Shown one piece after another: positions 46,238-56,186 of a DNA stretch of 64,000 bases. Below the pieces are notes generated by a model. That model did no database searches, was not told the DNA's origin, and saw only the letters and a program-made list of their open reading frames with translations. The stretch's first letter is position 1. Every line of letters starts with the position of its first letter. The position numbers and the translations under genes are program-made. Origin of the DNA: Halictus rubicundus (taxonomy: Eukaryota; Arthropoda; Insecta; Hymenoptera; Halictidae); the NCBI RefSeq assembly GCF_050948215.1, contig NC_135155.1, forward strand, positions 10,930,001-10,994,000. The letters run 5' to 3'.

Positions 46238-46310
46238 ATGGGAATCGGAACGCGGTTCGAATGGTTCGCGCTAATGATCTTTCTCGCGGCGGGCACAGGA
46301 AACGTGGCTG
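46238..46310 (+). CDS. Candidate first coding exon encoding a signal peptide
   Basis: An ATG at 46238 opens a frame reading MGIGTRFEWF, then ALMIFLAAGTG and NVAG. The charged/polar start, hydrophobic core of about ten residues and small residues toward the end are the layout of a secretory signal peptide. At 46311 the sequence GTGAGA forms a good donor (GGCTG/GTGAGAG). It cuts after the first base of a codon, and phase-1 introns after the signal peptide are typical of extracellular modular proteins. Upstream, an acceptor (TTAATCTCTCAG, ending 46113) would define an exon of 46114-46310. A four-codon upstream frame (46226-46237) ends in TAG directly before this ATG. The open frame continues unspliced to 46453, but past the donor it loses protein-like character. 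I do not recognise the gene. If it is real, the rest of the window downstream is likely its first intron. Confidence is modest because no downstream exon is visible. Confidence 0.35.
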
Positions 46311-46922
46311 GTGAGAGATTTCAAAGTTCATTGCCACGGTGTGGCATCGTTAGTCCTCGGCCAACCTTCACGGATTTAAAAGACGGTACATCACGCAGCA
46401 GCGGCCGCGCATCCGCCGCGTTTGTCGTATCTTTATTATCGCTCTCGCTTTAATGCGCTTCCGTGCCGCGTTGCGGTTTCGACGCAATTCGAATTCTCTC
46501 TTTTCTTCTCCGTTTCCCTCTTTCCCTCGCCAATTTTCTCTCTCTTTCTTTTTTTCCCTCCGAGCAGGATCTCGCCGAGCGAAATTTTTCGTATTCTACA
46601 GTGTTATTACGGCACGGTGAAAAAAAGAAATATACCGGAGATAACGTTCGGGGGACTGGTCAGGTAACATTCGCGAATGATTCTTTGATATCTCTCGGGA
46701 ACGAAACGATTGTAATAAAAGATCCCGGCTCGGTGGACGGTGGTGTTCCTCTCTCGAGGACTCCCCTCCACGCCGCGAGTAATTATTATGTAGATTAGAA
46801 AAGTTGACGAATCGGAATTCTCGCGCGGCTTCGTTTACTTTACTAATTTAATCGCCCGTGTCCTGAATATACTGTTAAGACGGCTGTGCTTAGATTTACA
46901 AATTCTGGCGCGCGCTAGTCCT
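46311..46922. other. Possible intron start, no other gene
   Basis: Pyrimidine-rich sequence lies at 46500-46565. Frames at 46422-46798 are compositional or unspliced read-through, with no domain. Confidence 0.45.
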
Positions 46923-47119
46923 TCATTTTGGCCTCTCTCGATCCAATAAATCAAAGGATTCTTCCGCATCAAGAGATTTCAACACATACAGATATGTAAA
47001 ACTTTCCGTGAGGGGAATACAAGTTTGCAGTGCAAAAATGCCGGGCCTCTGCAGGTTGGATCGACGAACCGAAGAAGAAGAACCGGGATTCGCAAGATCC
47101 GCGGTAGCCAACGTGTCGG
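46923..47119 (-). CDS. Candidate minus-strand terminal coding exon, unidentified
   Basis: On the minus strand an acceptor-like ATTTTATTTAG is followed by an open frame from 47119 to a TGA stop ending at 46923. In phase it reads DTLATADLANPGSSSSVRR, then SNLQRPGIFALQTCIPLTES, then FTYLYVLKSLDAEE and SFDLLDRERPK. Composition is mixed and protein-like, unlike the GC-biased chance frames elsewhere, with a serine run and an acidic tail. I recognise no domain. No canonical AATAAA is visible within the next 120 bases on that strand. It would lie antisense inside the putative intron of the exon at 46238, so at most one of the two may be real, or one gene is nested in the other. A chance open frame of about 65 codons is quite possible in this window. 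Confidence 0.2.
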
Positions 47120-48996
47120 CTAAATAAAATCGAATTCCCAGGCGGCAACCTGTGCGGCCTTCACGCGATCCTGATGGTGTAAAGAGTTTGGGAGTTAGTC
47201 GGTCATGGGGTGAAAAAGAAACGGGAGAAAAATGTTGTACGCGAAGGCAGGAAGGAAGGAAGGAAGGAAGGAAGAAGAAGAAGAAGAAAAGGAGATCGTC
47301 GAAAGACGTGGGGAGTTTGACGAGGGGAAACGAGAAAGAGGGGCCCGGGCCGTAACATTACAGAGGAGCCTGCTGAGTGAGATATTACCGCCGTCATAAC
47401 CTCTAATAACTACACAGAGCCCTTTATAACGCCTCCCAGTGCCTCATTGTACCCACGGTGGTAGGCCTTCCCTTGTTTCGTACGTAATGTAGGTAAGGCC
47501 ACAGCCAGACCTGTACTTGAAGATGGTGCCTATTACATGCCGTATGTACTCGCCACCATCGAAAGTCGGCTAAGACGATCGAAATGGGAAGTAGAGCGGC
47601 TAGCCGGCTCCACTCTCGAGCACTCGGATATATCGGCCGTACGTGCTCGGTTTCTCTGTTTACTTTCTTTGCCGCGGCCGCCTTGCCTCTTCCCTGTTAT
47701 AACCAGGAACTCGCGGCTTTAGAAACTGTACGCGAAATAATGACACCGCTCGCAGGCTACCTGGAATACCTGTTCGATACCAGAACCCGAACGCGGTGCT
47801 ACATGCCAGCCAGATGCCAGTAATCTTACGTTAGCCAACCTCCGACGCGTTGCGATTAGTCAGGAGTACAGTCAGTAGTACGAAATTAGTTGATCATCGA
47901 ATCAGACCAACCTTTGGCTTCCTCCAGCTCCTTTCACGTCACTCGCCGAGATACAGTCATCCTAATTTGTACCGCGCTATAAGGATAGTTACCCGGAAAG
48001 GAAAGCTGCCCAGATGTCCAATTAGTTTTGAAAAAGTACCCAATACGTGTGCCACTCGCCTGGAAAATTTGATATTCGTTAGAAAAATTGAGTCAAACTC
48101 CGCCATAAGTAGCTAAACTTTTTTTCAAGTAAAGAAAATTTTTTCTACATTCGTGTGAGTAGCATACATAATTGGAAATAACAATAACAGAGAATGACAG
48201 TTTTATTTATTAATTGTATAGCCACTAATTTTCTACCATTGTCTGCCAGTGTTCTACAAAGTTTTTTTGAAACTGCGTCTTTGAAAATTTTAAAATACAA
48301 CCAGACGTTTCACTGAAACATTTTAGGTAAATAGAAGTTGTGTAAGATAACGAGTTTTTCGAAAAGTTAGAAACTTTTCGAGCGCAACTAAATTGGCTTC
48401 GAGGGGGACAGAATGTTTTGGCAAAAGGTTGCCGTTTGCTTCGTCGCGCGGATGTCGAGAACAATGGAATCGGGCGGAAGAGTTAAAAATGGCGGAAAGG
48501 AACCGGAGTAGAGAAAGCCGTGGTCGAGGCGCAGGAGTATCTACTCGCGTTGCTGATTAATTATCCATAATTCTAATTCCCTCTAAACGTCAGCGGAACG
48601 TGTGAGCGAATTCGTTTCTTCGCGCTATCCGGCGCATCTCGCTCGAAACGAGCAACAGAACCTCGCGGAAATGAACGGCCGGGAGTATCAGTTTCACAGC
48701 GGCGGGCACGGCGAATGACGTAAAATGGATAAACGCTCGTGACGTTGCAGGATGCGCCGCGCTGCGAAAGTAGCGCTCCTCCGAAAGTAAAACGGGAAAA
48801 TAGAATAACGTAATACGAGAAACACAGACGGGGAAAATGTTGCGGCGAACGTATCCTGGTATTCTATCAACCGGGCAGGATGTGCACCTGTGCCATCGGC
48901 TTTGCAAAATCACGTATTAAACGGAACTGGTTTGCTGTCACGAATTAAATCGGACATTGAAATCTCGAAACACCGTAACACATCGGTATCCATAAA
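47120..48996. other. Non-coding stretch with a GAAG repeat
   Basis: Contains the GAAG/GAA microsatellite at 47250-47296 and a donor-like TAGGTAAGG at about 47488-47496. No gene is supported; frames here lack domains. Confidence 0.5.
47250..47296. repeat. (GAAG)n(GAA)n microsatellite
   Basis: About six GGAA/GAAG units are followed by five GAA triplets. Confidence 0.95.
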
Positions 48997-49529
48997 TTCT
49001 TTGAATCCCTTTACTGTTTCAAATGCCACCTATCATTTTTCTCGCGAACTTACACAATCCGCAGTTCAATTATTATATTTTTAAAAAGGTTCTATGGACC
49101 TCTACGTACCTCTATGAGGTACATAAGCAGGTTCTATTCTCTTCTATGAATAAATAACAAATTTTGCGTTTATGTATGAATAAGAACATAATAAATACGG
49201 TTAGGTATTTTAGAAACACATTGATAACCTTGATACGACCTTTACGACGACATTGGAACGATTTTCTCCACACTGCCATGCTTCTTTGAATCTTTTCACT
49301 GTTTCAAATGTCAGCTATCATTTTTCTCGCGAACTTACAGAATCCGCAGTCCAACTATTATATTTTTAAAAAGGTTTTATGTGCCATTCACTTTTATGAA
49401 TAAATAACAAATTTACATGTATGTATGAACAAAAACATAATAAATAGGGTTAGGTATTTAAGAAACACGTTGATAACCTTGATACGACCTTTACGACGAC
49501 ATTGTAACGATTTCCTGTGCACTGCCATA
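48997..49529. repeat. Tandem duplication, two copies, period about 285 bp
   Basis: Copy 1 is 48997-49280 and copy 2 is 49282-49529. Shared blocks in order are TTTTTCTCGCGAACTTACA, then AATCCGCAGT, TATTATATTTTTAAAAAGG, AATAAATAACAAATTT and TTGATAACCTTGATACG followed by ACCTTTACGACGACATTG. Copy 2 lacks about 35 bases around the GGACCTCTACG segment. Both copies carry the AATCCGCAGT motif that resembles the end of the hAT MITE family. Confidence 0.92.
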
Positions 49530-50330
49530 CTATACGGCACTGCAACTTTTCCCAGGCACGTTTCCTAATTTACAACAATAACGAAAGTAACAAGAACACA
49601 GCGAGTCTTGTTCCCGTGGGACTTACGTTCCAGCGATACTCACCCTGCATAATTTAGTAGGATTGACTATCAACGACCACCGCAGTAGATAAAATACGGC
49701 CGTGTATGCAGTGCGATATTGTGACAATTTATTTTTTATTATTAATGGGCGAGGCTGGTATTTATGGGTAATGACGGGACGCTTCTCCGCAGGCCACAGA
49801 GTTGCTAATTATGTACGGATAATTTATTGATCGGGCGGGGATTTTTTCGGCGACTCGCGGCTTCATGGTGTTTAATAAGGTACACGCGACGTCCCATCGC
49901 CGTTTTCACCCCGTCGCGTCCTTTACGGGAGAAAACGCTCGCGGCAGCGAGAGACAGGAAGATCTACTTTGTTTCCTCTTTGCCGGTACACACCGGCTCC
50001 GTGCCGTGGAAATTGATATTCCTGGTTATCGTGTGCGTATGATGCACGGACGGTTACATACAAATACGCGACAAGTCGTAGATTGTCGCGGGCACGTCGC
50101 GTCGCGTGTTCCCGTACACTTTGTTGCGCGTGTTTCAATTTCGCCGAGAGCTGCCAGCTTCGCCGCTTCCGATCCCTGATAGATATATGCGCATCCGATT
50201 CACGGTTGAACGCTCGGATCTGAAAAAAAATCGAACATCAAACTGCTTCCCGCCTTTCGAGTAATCGTCGACAGCATGCCAATTTGCTCTTCATTTCGCA
50301 ACAACGAGAACTTTTAGTTGACGTCGCGTG
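49530..50330. other. Non-coding stretch, no gene recognised
   Basis: Balanced composition. Frames at 49827-50179 on both strands have no domain. Confidence 0.5.
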
Positions 50331-50844
50331 TACAGGGTGTCACAAAATTATATTTCGCGGACACCATAGCGCGATTCCACAACGTCGATTTAGCCGAAAA
50401 TGACGTAAGGACCCCCCTCCCCACTGCAAAATTGACGTTGAACGTGAAAAACGAGGCAAAGAAAACCAAATTTTTTTAAATCGTGTTTTACTGGTCATGA
50501 CGACCAACTTTGTGAGAGGAACCATAGGTCAACCGTTCTCTTAAAAAATGATGTCGAAGTTGATATAATTTTTTAAACATTCTTTCATTTCATAGTTCGG
50601 GAAATAGCAGTTTGTGGAATAGCATGATAATCAGAAAGTTCAACCGATCACGTGTAACGTGTAATAGGCTTAACTGTTCAAACAATAACAAAAACGATAA
50701 CAATAATTTTGGTTGTTTTGGCCTTGTTTTTCTTGTTCAAGGTCAATTTTTCGGAGGGTTCCTTATGTCATTTTCGACTAAATCGGGGGTGTAGAATCAT
50801 GCTATGGTGTCCGTCCGCCGCATATAATTTTGTGACACCCTGTA
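50331..50844. mobile_element. Foldback element, TACAGGGTGTCACAAAA ends
   Basis: The left end is TACAGGGTGTCACAAAATTA. The right end, reversed, reads the same 20 bases exactly. The arms remain complementary for roughly 150 bases, with matching blocks CGGACACCATAGC, CGATTTAG.CGAAAATGAC and AAAATTGAC.TTGAAC. The whole is 514 bp, flanked by TA, and non-coding. The near-perfect outer arms suggest a fairly young copy. Confidence 0.87.
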
Positions 50845-50972
50845 CACTGAAAAAGTCACCGCCTTCGACGAATAAAGAAAGGATGCAACAAAAAGTTATT
50901 GGACGTTGCTTCCGTGTGGACATAGCTTAAGGTTCTAAGCTAAATAAGAAGTTGGGACTGATAGAGTCCGTA

Positions 50973-51240
50973 TACAGGGTGTCCCAGAATTGATAGTATA
51001 ACCGCTGAGGGGATGATTCGGAAAATAAATCGAAAATATGGAATAAATTTTGTTCAGTTATGTAGAAAAATGTAGAAGTTACGGCACTTCTTTTCGAAAT
51101 GAGACTTTTTAAAAATTTCAATTTAGTTTTAGATCTGAAAGAAACATGCTTGAAACGTGCATCTAGCCCGTGGCAGTCACGCAATGTCGGAGCCTCGCTC
51201 ATCTCACGTTCGCCCGAGTCATATAGTTTCGTAGACGTTT
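50973..51240 (+). repeat. One-ended TACAGGGTGTCCCAG repeat (right limit approximate)
   Basis: The start, TACAGGGTGTCCCAGAATT, followed by GGGGATGATTC and CGAAAATATGGAATAAATT, aligns with 8621 onward. The partner terminus is not visible. The right limit is a guess based on where the similarity and texture fade. Confidence 0.45.
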
Positions 51241-51815
51241 TACGCTTAGTTTCTTCAGAGTATCCAACAAAATAAGATGCATCACATTTTATTGCTTCTT
51301 TTGGGCTACAACGAATTACCCGAAATGAGTTCCAGGAAAAGCATAGGCGCCGTTCAAACGATTTTCTCAGTCTTCTTCGTTACGCAAGGGGTTAACCCCG
51401 TTTAGTCCTGATGAATCCTCGTCAATGAAACTAGCATCGGTGGATAATTATTTACTTTCGGGGAAACAGCTCCAATCACCTGGACCTGGATATTACGTGT
51501 TATGGACCTGGATGTGCAGTACTGTCAAGGACACTGGGATAACTTCCAAAAATGTTCATCCATCGCTGGTTATTCCTTTAAAAAATTAATCAAGCGAATA
51601 TATTAGTCCCAAGATATAATTATTATAGTTCGATAAGTTTTCTAATCGTCAAATCCAGACCTAACTTAATACATTCTTTAATTAAATTCGAGCTAGGATT
51701 ATTTGACGAATTTCAAGAATAGGTTAATTCTAAGATGTTCAATAATAATTGAGTATTACGATGCATACCAACTTAAGCTTGAAATAGATATCTATTCCGA
51801 ACCTATTTTCAAGAA
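51241..51815. other. Non-coding stretch, no gene recognised
   Basis: Unremarkable mixed sequence with no repeat family member and no supported exon. Confidence 0.5.
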
Positions 51816-52201
51816 TTAACACGTTGACTGCCATGTCGCCCATATGCGGGTGACGGAATTATTTGTCCAGGTTTCAAGGGCCCGAGATAGTCACGTGACT
51901 TTTTAATTAATAATTTCCATTCACAGCCTTCAGACCTTTACCAGCGACACAATATTCTTATATAAGAACGAAAACTTGAGGCACGTAAAACCATTTTTTG
52001 ACGGTAATGTAGTCACTCTACCTTATCTTGAATCTACGAAGACCGGGCCCTTAAGGTGAATTTTTACTGATCTGGAAAATTCAAGAAATTTGGAGGACTA
52101 CTCAATATCATACATTTAATGTTTTTCAATTTTTATTTCATTAAATAACTTACTTTGATTTCATGGAATTTTTGGAGGCCTCCAGTTTGGCAGACTGTTA
52201 A
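51816..52201 (+). mobile_element. TTAA-flanked MITE (piggyBac-like), CACGTTGACTGCC family
   Basis: TTAA lies at 51816-51819 and 52198-52201. The left end is TTAACACGTTGACTGCCA and the right end, reversed, TTAACAGTCTGCCAAACTGG, slightly eroded. The left part holds CCCATATGCGGGTGACGG and the right part TTATTTCATTAAATAAC. Both are found, in reverse, in the copy at 55824-56065. At 386 bp it is longer than that copy, so the two are different size variants. Confidence 0.8.
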
Positions 52202-53068
52202 CACCTCTTTTAGGAGTAACGAACGCTGGTTTAAACAACTCGGAGATTACTCCGATGGAGTGTCCTTGACGAGCGTGAAGGTCACCGGTTCTGCCTGCCC
52301 GAAAAGTAAACATTGCCGAAATCTGTGTGAACGGTGGTCGATATCGACGCCGGTCGACGTGACGTCGAACGCAGAAGCTTATCTTGGCCCGTGCACCGGC
52401 CTTATGGGTGTAATGATGTTATTTTCTTGTAGCAGTAAGTCTGCCGCGGCGCAAAAAGGAGGCCTCCACGGCAGTTACATGTCTGTACCACTTCGCATAC
52501 CTAACTCCTCCGAGTTTAACCCCCTGTGTGTGTACCCGGGGCCCCGGCACGCATTCCGTATTCTCCGGCGTGCCGTTACCGTAGTTACACACCTGGACGC
52601 CATTTGTAAACGGGCTTTTCCTTTTATTTTTGCGTGGGTAGGCTAGATCGAAGCCACCGTGGAATCCTCCTCAAGGTAAGCCGACGACGAGCCGGCTGTG
52701 CCGGCCACGAGAACCCACCCCTCCTCCCTCCAGTGAACCTCCTCCAGTTCGCCAGGGCTCGTTATTACGTCGCTCGGTTTGCGTAGCCTGGTTTTTTCGA
52801 CCCGCTGAAAGAGCCGATAATTAAAGACAGCCTGGAATGCCGTGCACAAAGGGGACAAGCCAACGCTCCGCGCCGCGCACCGTTTGTCGGGTGTGAAGAA
52901 TACGTTAAGCCCCTTGCACTTTCGTCCAAGCTCCGCCGATAGATCCTTCGTTTAACCCTCGTCCGTCCCTCGTGACAATCTGACACATTTTTCATGAAAA
53001 TAGCGACGCCATTCAGCCGTTCCTACAACAATAAAACTTTGTGAGTTTTATTCTTCTAACATCTGATA
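52202..53068. other. Non-coding stretch; includes a dispersed repeat fragment
   Basis: The longest open frame of the window (52155-52646, plus strand) lies here. It begins inside the piggyBac-like MITE and shows no domain, so I do not call it a gene. A donor-like CAAGGTAAGCC lies at 52673-52683. The segment 52952-53066 is the partner of the dispersed repeat at 21024-21135. Confidence 0.5.
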
Positions 53069-53637
53069 TACAGTCGGCGACGATATTAAGTGGACACTCG
53101 TAAAAATAGCATAACTTTTATAAAATTGGTCCAAGACTTGAATTTTTTTTTTAGATGTTAGACCGTCTAGTTTGGTAGACAATGAGTAAACGAAAATTTC
53201 TTCTGATTACAATTGGTTGAAATGATAAGAAAATGGAAAAATTATGATTTTTCAACTTTTTTATCTGAGCCTTGAACGATAATTTAAGAAATATGTTTTG
53301 TAGGATCCGGTAACTTACGTACATACTGAAAGTTTCATTGTCAACGTTGCAATGAGCTACAAACGTTTCAAGATGATCACATAAGGGCGACATTCCCTGG
53401 CAAGGTCGAAAATCTGCGACTTTCGCCCTTAAGCTCTCACCTTGAAACGTTTGTAAGTCCTTGAAAAGTTGACTGATATCGAGGAAATTTTCAGTATGCA
53501 TATAAGTTACCGAAATCTACAAAACGCATTTTTTAAATTATCGTTATAAGCTCAGATAAAAAAGTTGAAAAATCATCATATTTTCAAAAAGTTTTGCGAT
53601 TTTTGAGAATGTCCACTTAATATCGCCCCTGACTGTA
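53069..53637. mobile_element. Foldback element, TACAGTCGGCGACGATATT ends
   Basis: The left end is TACAGTCGGCGACGATATTA followed by AGTGGACA. The right end, reversed, is TACAGTCAGGGGCGATATTA followed by AGTGGACA. The arms run to the centre, with blocks TTTTTCAACTTTTTTATCTG, ACGATAATTTAA and ACAAACGTTTCAAG on both. The element is 569 bp and flanked by TA. The left arm has an extra segment of about 90 bases, so the hairpin would carry a bulge. It shares its general plan with the nested element at 39621-40086. Confidence 0.86.
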
Positions 53638-53640
53638 TGT

Positions 53641-54119
53641 ATACAGGGTGAGCCAATAAGAACTACAATCTAAAATAACTTCTACTAGTTCCTGATAGGG
53701 GCAAGACAGTTCCGTTTGCCCCTGGGGGCAAATATGGCGGTCCTAGGGGCATAGTTCCAACTCGCAGCTATTCATTAAAGTCAGTAAAGACTAGACTATG
53801 ACAATTTATATATAGTTTATATAATTCCTAATAGGGGAAGGACGGTCAGATCATGCTGACCTTGACTTTTCCTGAGAGTTTTTTCAAGGTCAATTCAAGG
53901 TTATCACATTATAAGTCGCTAAATTCGTCAACAGGGCGTAATATTAAAAAAAAGGTGCATTGACTTTAAAAAAACTCAAGGTCACCTTGACATCTCGGAG
54001 GAAATGAGACATCAAAAAATTGAATTTTACTTATTCGGTGCATCCCTTAAAAATCTGCATAATTCCGATTAACAGATACCGCGTTGTTTAAAATACTAGT
54101 TCTTACTGACTCACCCTAT
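53641..54119. mobile_element. Inverted-repeat MITE, ATACAGGGTGAG ends
   Basis: The left end is ATACAGGGTGAGCCAATAAG, then AACTA. The right end, reversed, is ATAGGGTGAGTCAGTAAG, then AACTA. It starts only three bases after the previous foldback element. It is about 480 bp, with CAAGGTCA-rich interior and no coding capacity. Confidence 0.78.
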
Positions 54120-55508
54120 CGTATGATACATTTACCATATTTTCGTGTTTACCAATCAACGCGAAATAGAATCCACAGAATGTTCTTCGACATACATAGG
54201 TTAATGCTTTCTCGTTACAGAGAATGGCGAGCTGCGTCGAATAGTGCATAGGAAAATATACGTTTCTATTCAGAAAAATGAAGGTGACCTTGAAATCTCC
54301 GAAACCCTTTCACCTACAAGAGAAAACTGCTGCTGCCATATTACAGTCCTGTTTATACCGAAAAACTTTGGTCGATAAAGTGTTTGTACTGGGCCAGCTT
54401 GTATATTTCGTTCGTTTCAAAGTAGAGATCGAATTTCGTGAACAGTCTGAGGATTCCGGAGGATGTTGCATAAACAATCAGATGGGAATCGAGAGGTTCA
54501 GGGAACAGGTTCTATGGGAGCGAGTTCTACCCTGTGAACAGTTCTCGTGCAGGAGCAGCTAGGACGTGAAACAGATTTTTGCGGACTGGGTCGCGGGGAC
54601 GGTCGTAAACTGCGGGCTCGGGGTCCGGCAAAAACCGCGTGACGTGTGTTCGGTCTAGACATTGGTCTTACTTAAGCGGCGACTAACGTCACCTATCGCC
54701 GGTAGTCGGCTTCGTTTAATTTCCATAAGAACAATTTCGCGGTGCATAATGAGCGTTCTGCTCGGCCGGCCCCCGGTTCACCGTTATTAAATTCTCGGCA
54801 GAAAGTGTACCGATACCGAAGTGCACCGGTCCACTGCGGTGGCGTTGCCGATTTAACGATCCCCGGCACGGATTAGGGGTGTCGCTCGCGAGCATTATCG
54901 TGAAATATACATTATTAATGGAAATTCAGCGCAGGCGCTCCCGCGTTGTCGGGATGCTCTCTTTGTTCGGGACCGACGCCCTCTCCGTATAACTGAAGGC
55001 GGCCGAGGGCAGGGGGAACCGTAAAAAAATCGTTGAACCCTTTCAATGTACGCGCCGTGTCTAGTATAGTGATTACCAGTAAGCGGTAAAACATACCGCG
55101 AGCCACGGATCCCTACGGCATAATTTTAAGAAGACGTTTTTGCGGTGATAGGCGAGTAACAGTTTGTTCCACGAACTTCTTCCAACCTGTTGAGAACCGT
55201 GTTTCTCATGCGAATAATGCTGACTACTTTATTATTGAGCTCACCGATCGCGCCGCTTCTTGGAACCATAGTTGTTCGCGAGAATCGCAAATGCGTTTGT
55301 TTTGCGAATCATTTCGATTCGATAGTTTTGGGTACATTTCATGTAAAATGCAACAAATGGTTTTATAATATGGAGACATGAGGCTAGACATTGGAAGTGA
55401 GGAATAGGCTGATCAAACGTGTAATAATTTGTTAGTAGGTTCAGGAAGGCAGATTATTGGTCGCTCTGTCGCAAAACACTACTAAAAACAGAGGAAGCGA
55501 CTATATAC
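54120..55508. other. Non-coding stretch, no gene supported
   Basis: Balanced to GC-rich around 54.55-55.1 kb. A small plus-strand frame at 55190-55381 has a hydrophobic start (MRIMLTTLLLSSPIAPLLG) but no splice or promoter support. Confidence 0.5.
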
Positions 55509-55726
55509 TTAACACTAGATTTAAGAGACCCTTCAACACGACGGACTCGAAATTTTTTAATTTACAATTATTAAGAGTGCAAGGACTTGTGAAGAATTGT
55601 TCAATAGATTCTGTTTTCTGAGAACATATTACAATAAAAATGGCTGAAAATCTAAATAACAATTTTCTTATTTTTACAACGCAATGTAAAATAGTCACTG
55701 TTAGTGCTCCGTAAACCTACTGTTAA
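55509..55726 (+). mobile_element. TTAA-flanked MITE, CACTAGGTTTACGG family
   Basis: TTAA lies at 55509-55512 and 55723-55726. The left end is TTAACACTAGATTTAAGAG and the right end, reversed, TTAACAGTAGGTTTACGG. Interior blocks CTTGTGAAGAATTGTTCAA and AAAATGGCTGAAAATCTAA match 24438-24656 closely. 218 bp, non-coding. Confidence 0.85.
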
Positions 55727-55735
55727 ACTAATAAG

Positions 55736-56178
55736 TACTCTGCGAATCTTTAAAATAAAAGTTTTCTACCTGAATGGCAACAGACTGAAATGAAATAGAA
55801 ATTTATTTTCCTCCTTAATACGTTTAACACTTTGACTGCCAAACTAGAAACCTCAAAAATTCCATAAAATCAAAGTAAGTTATTTAATGAAATAAAAATT
55901 GAAAAAATTAAATGTATGATATTGAGTAGTCCTCCAACTTTCTTGCGTTTAACAGATCCTAATCAAATTTGGTACAATGAATATATTAACGTGAAAATTC
56001 ATTTTAAAACCTGGACAAATAATTCCGTCACCCACATATGGGTGATATGGTAGTCAACGTGTTAATAGGTAGAAAATAATGTAACAGTTTTTCTAATGAG
56101 TAAAATTTTTCTAATGTTTTAACTGTTTTAAAACACGCTTACCAATTTTTGTCATAAACGCATAAAATCCGCAGTCCG
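55736..56178 (+). mobile_element. hAT MITE, TAGACTGCGGA family, split by a piggyBac-like MITE
   Basis: The left end is TACTCTGCGAATCTTTAAA and the right end is GCATAAAATCCGCAGTC. Eight flanking bases, CTAATAAG, are identical at 55728-55735 and 56179-56186. The element aligns with 26113-26313 on both sides of an insert at 55824-56065. Without the insert it is about 205 bp. The termini have mutated more than the flanks. Confidence 0.85.
55824..56065 (-). mobile_element. TTAA-flanked MITE (piggyBac-like), nested, CACGTTGACTGCC family
   Basis: TTAA lies at 55824-55827 and 56062-56065. The left end is TTAACACTTTGACTGCCA and the right end, reversed, TTAACACGTTGACTACCA. Removing the insert plus one TTAA restores the host hAT MITE's usual sequence (TTAATACG, then TTTAATAGG), so the target was a single TTAA. 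The interior matches 51816-52201 in reverse orientation. Confidence 0.86.
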
Positions 56179-56186
56179 CTAATAAG

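Noticed and set aside
52155..52646. Longest open frame in the window, 163 codons on the plus strand
   Set aside because: It begins inside the piggyBac-like MITE at 51816-52201, has no recognisable domain and no supporting acceptor. Its composition changes with the underlying sequence. A chance frame is more likely.
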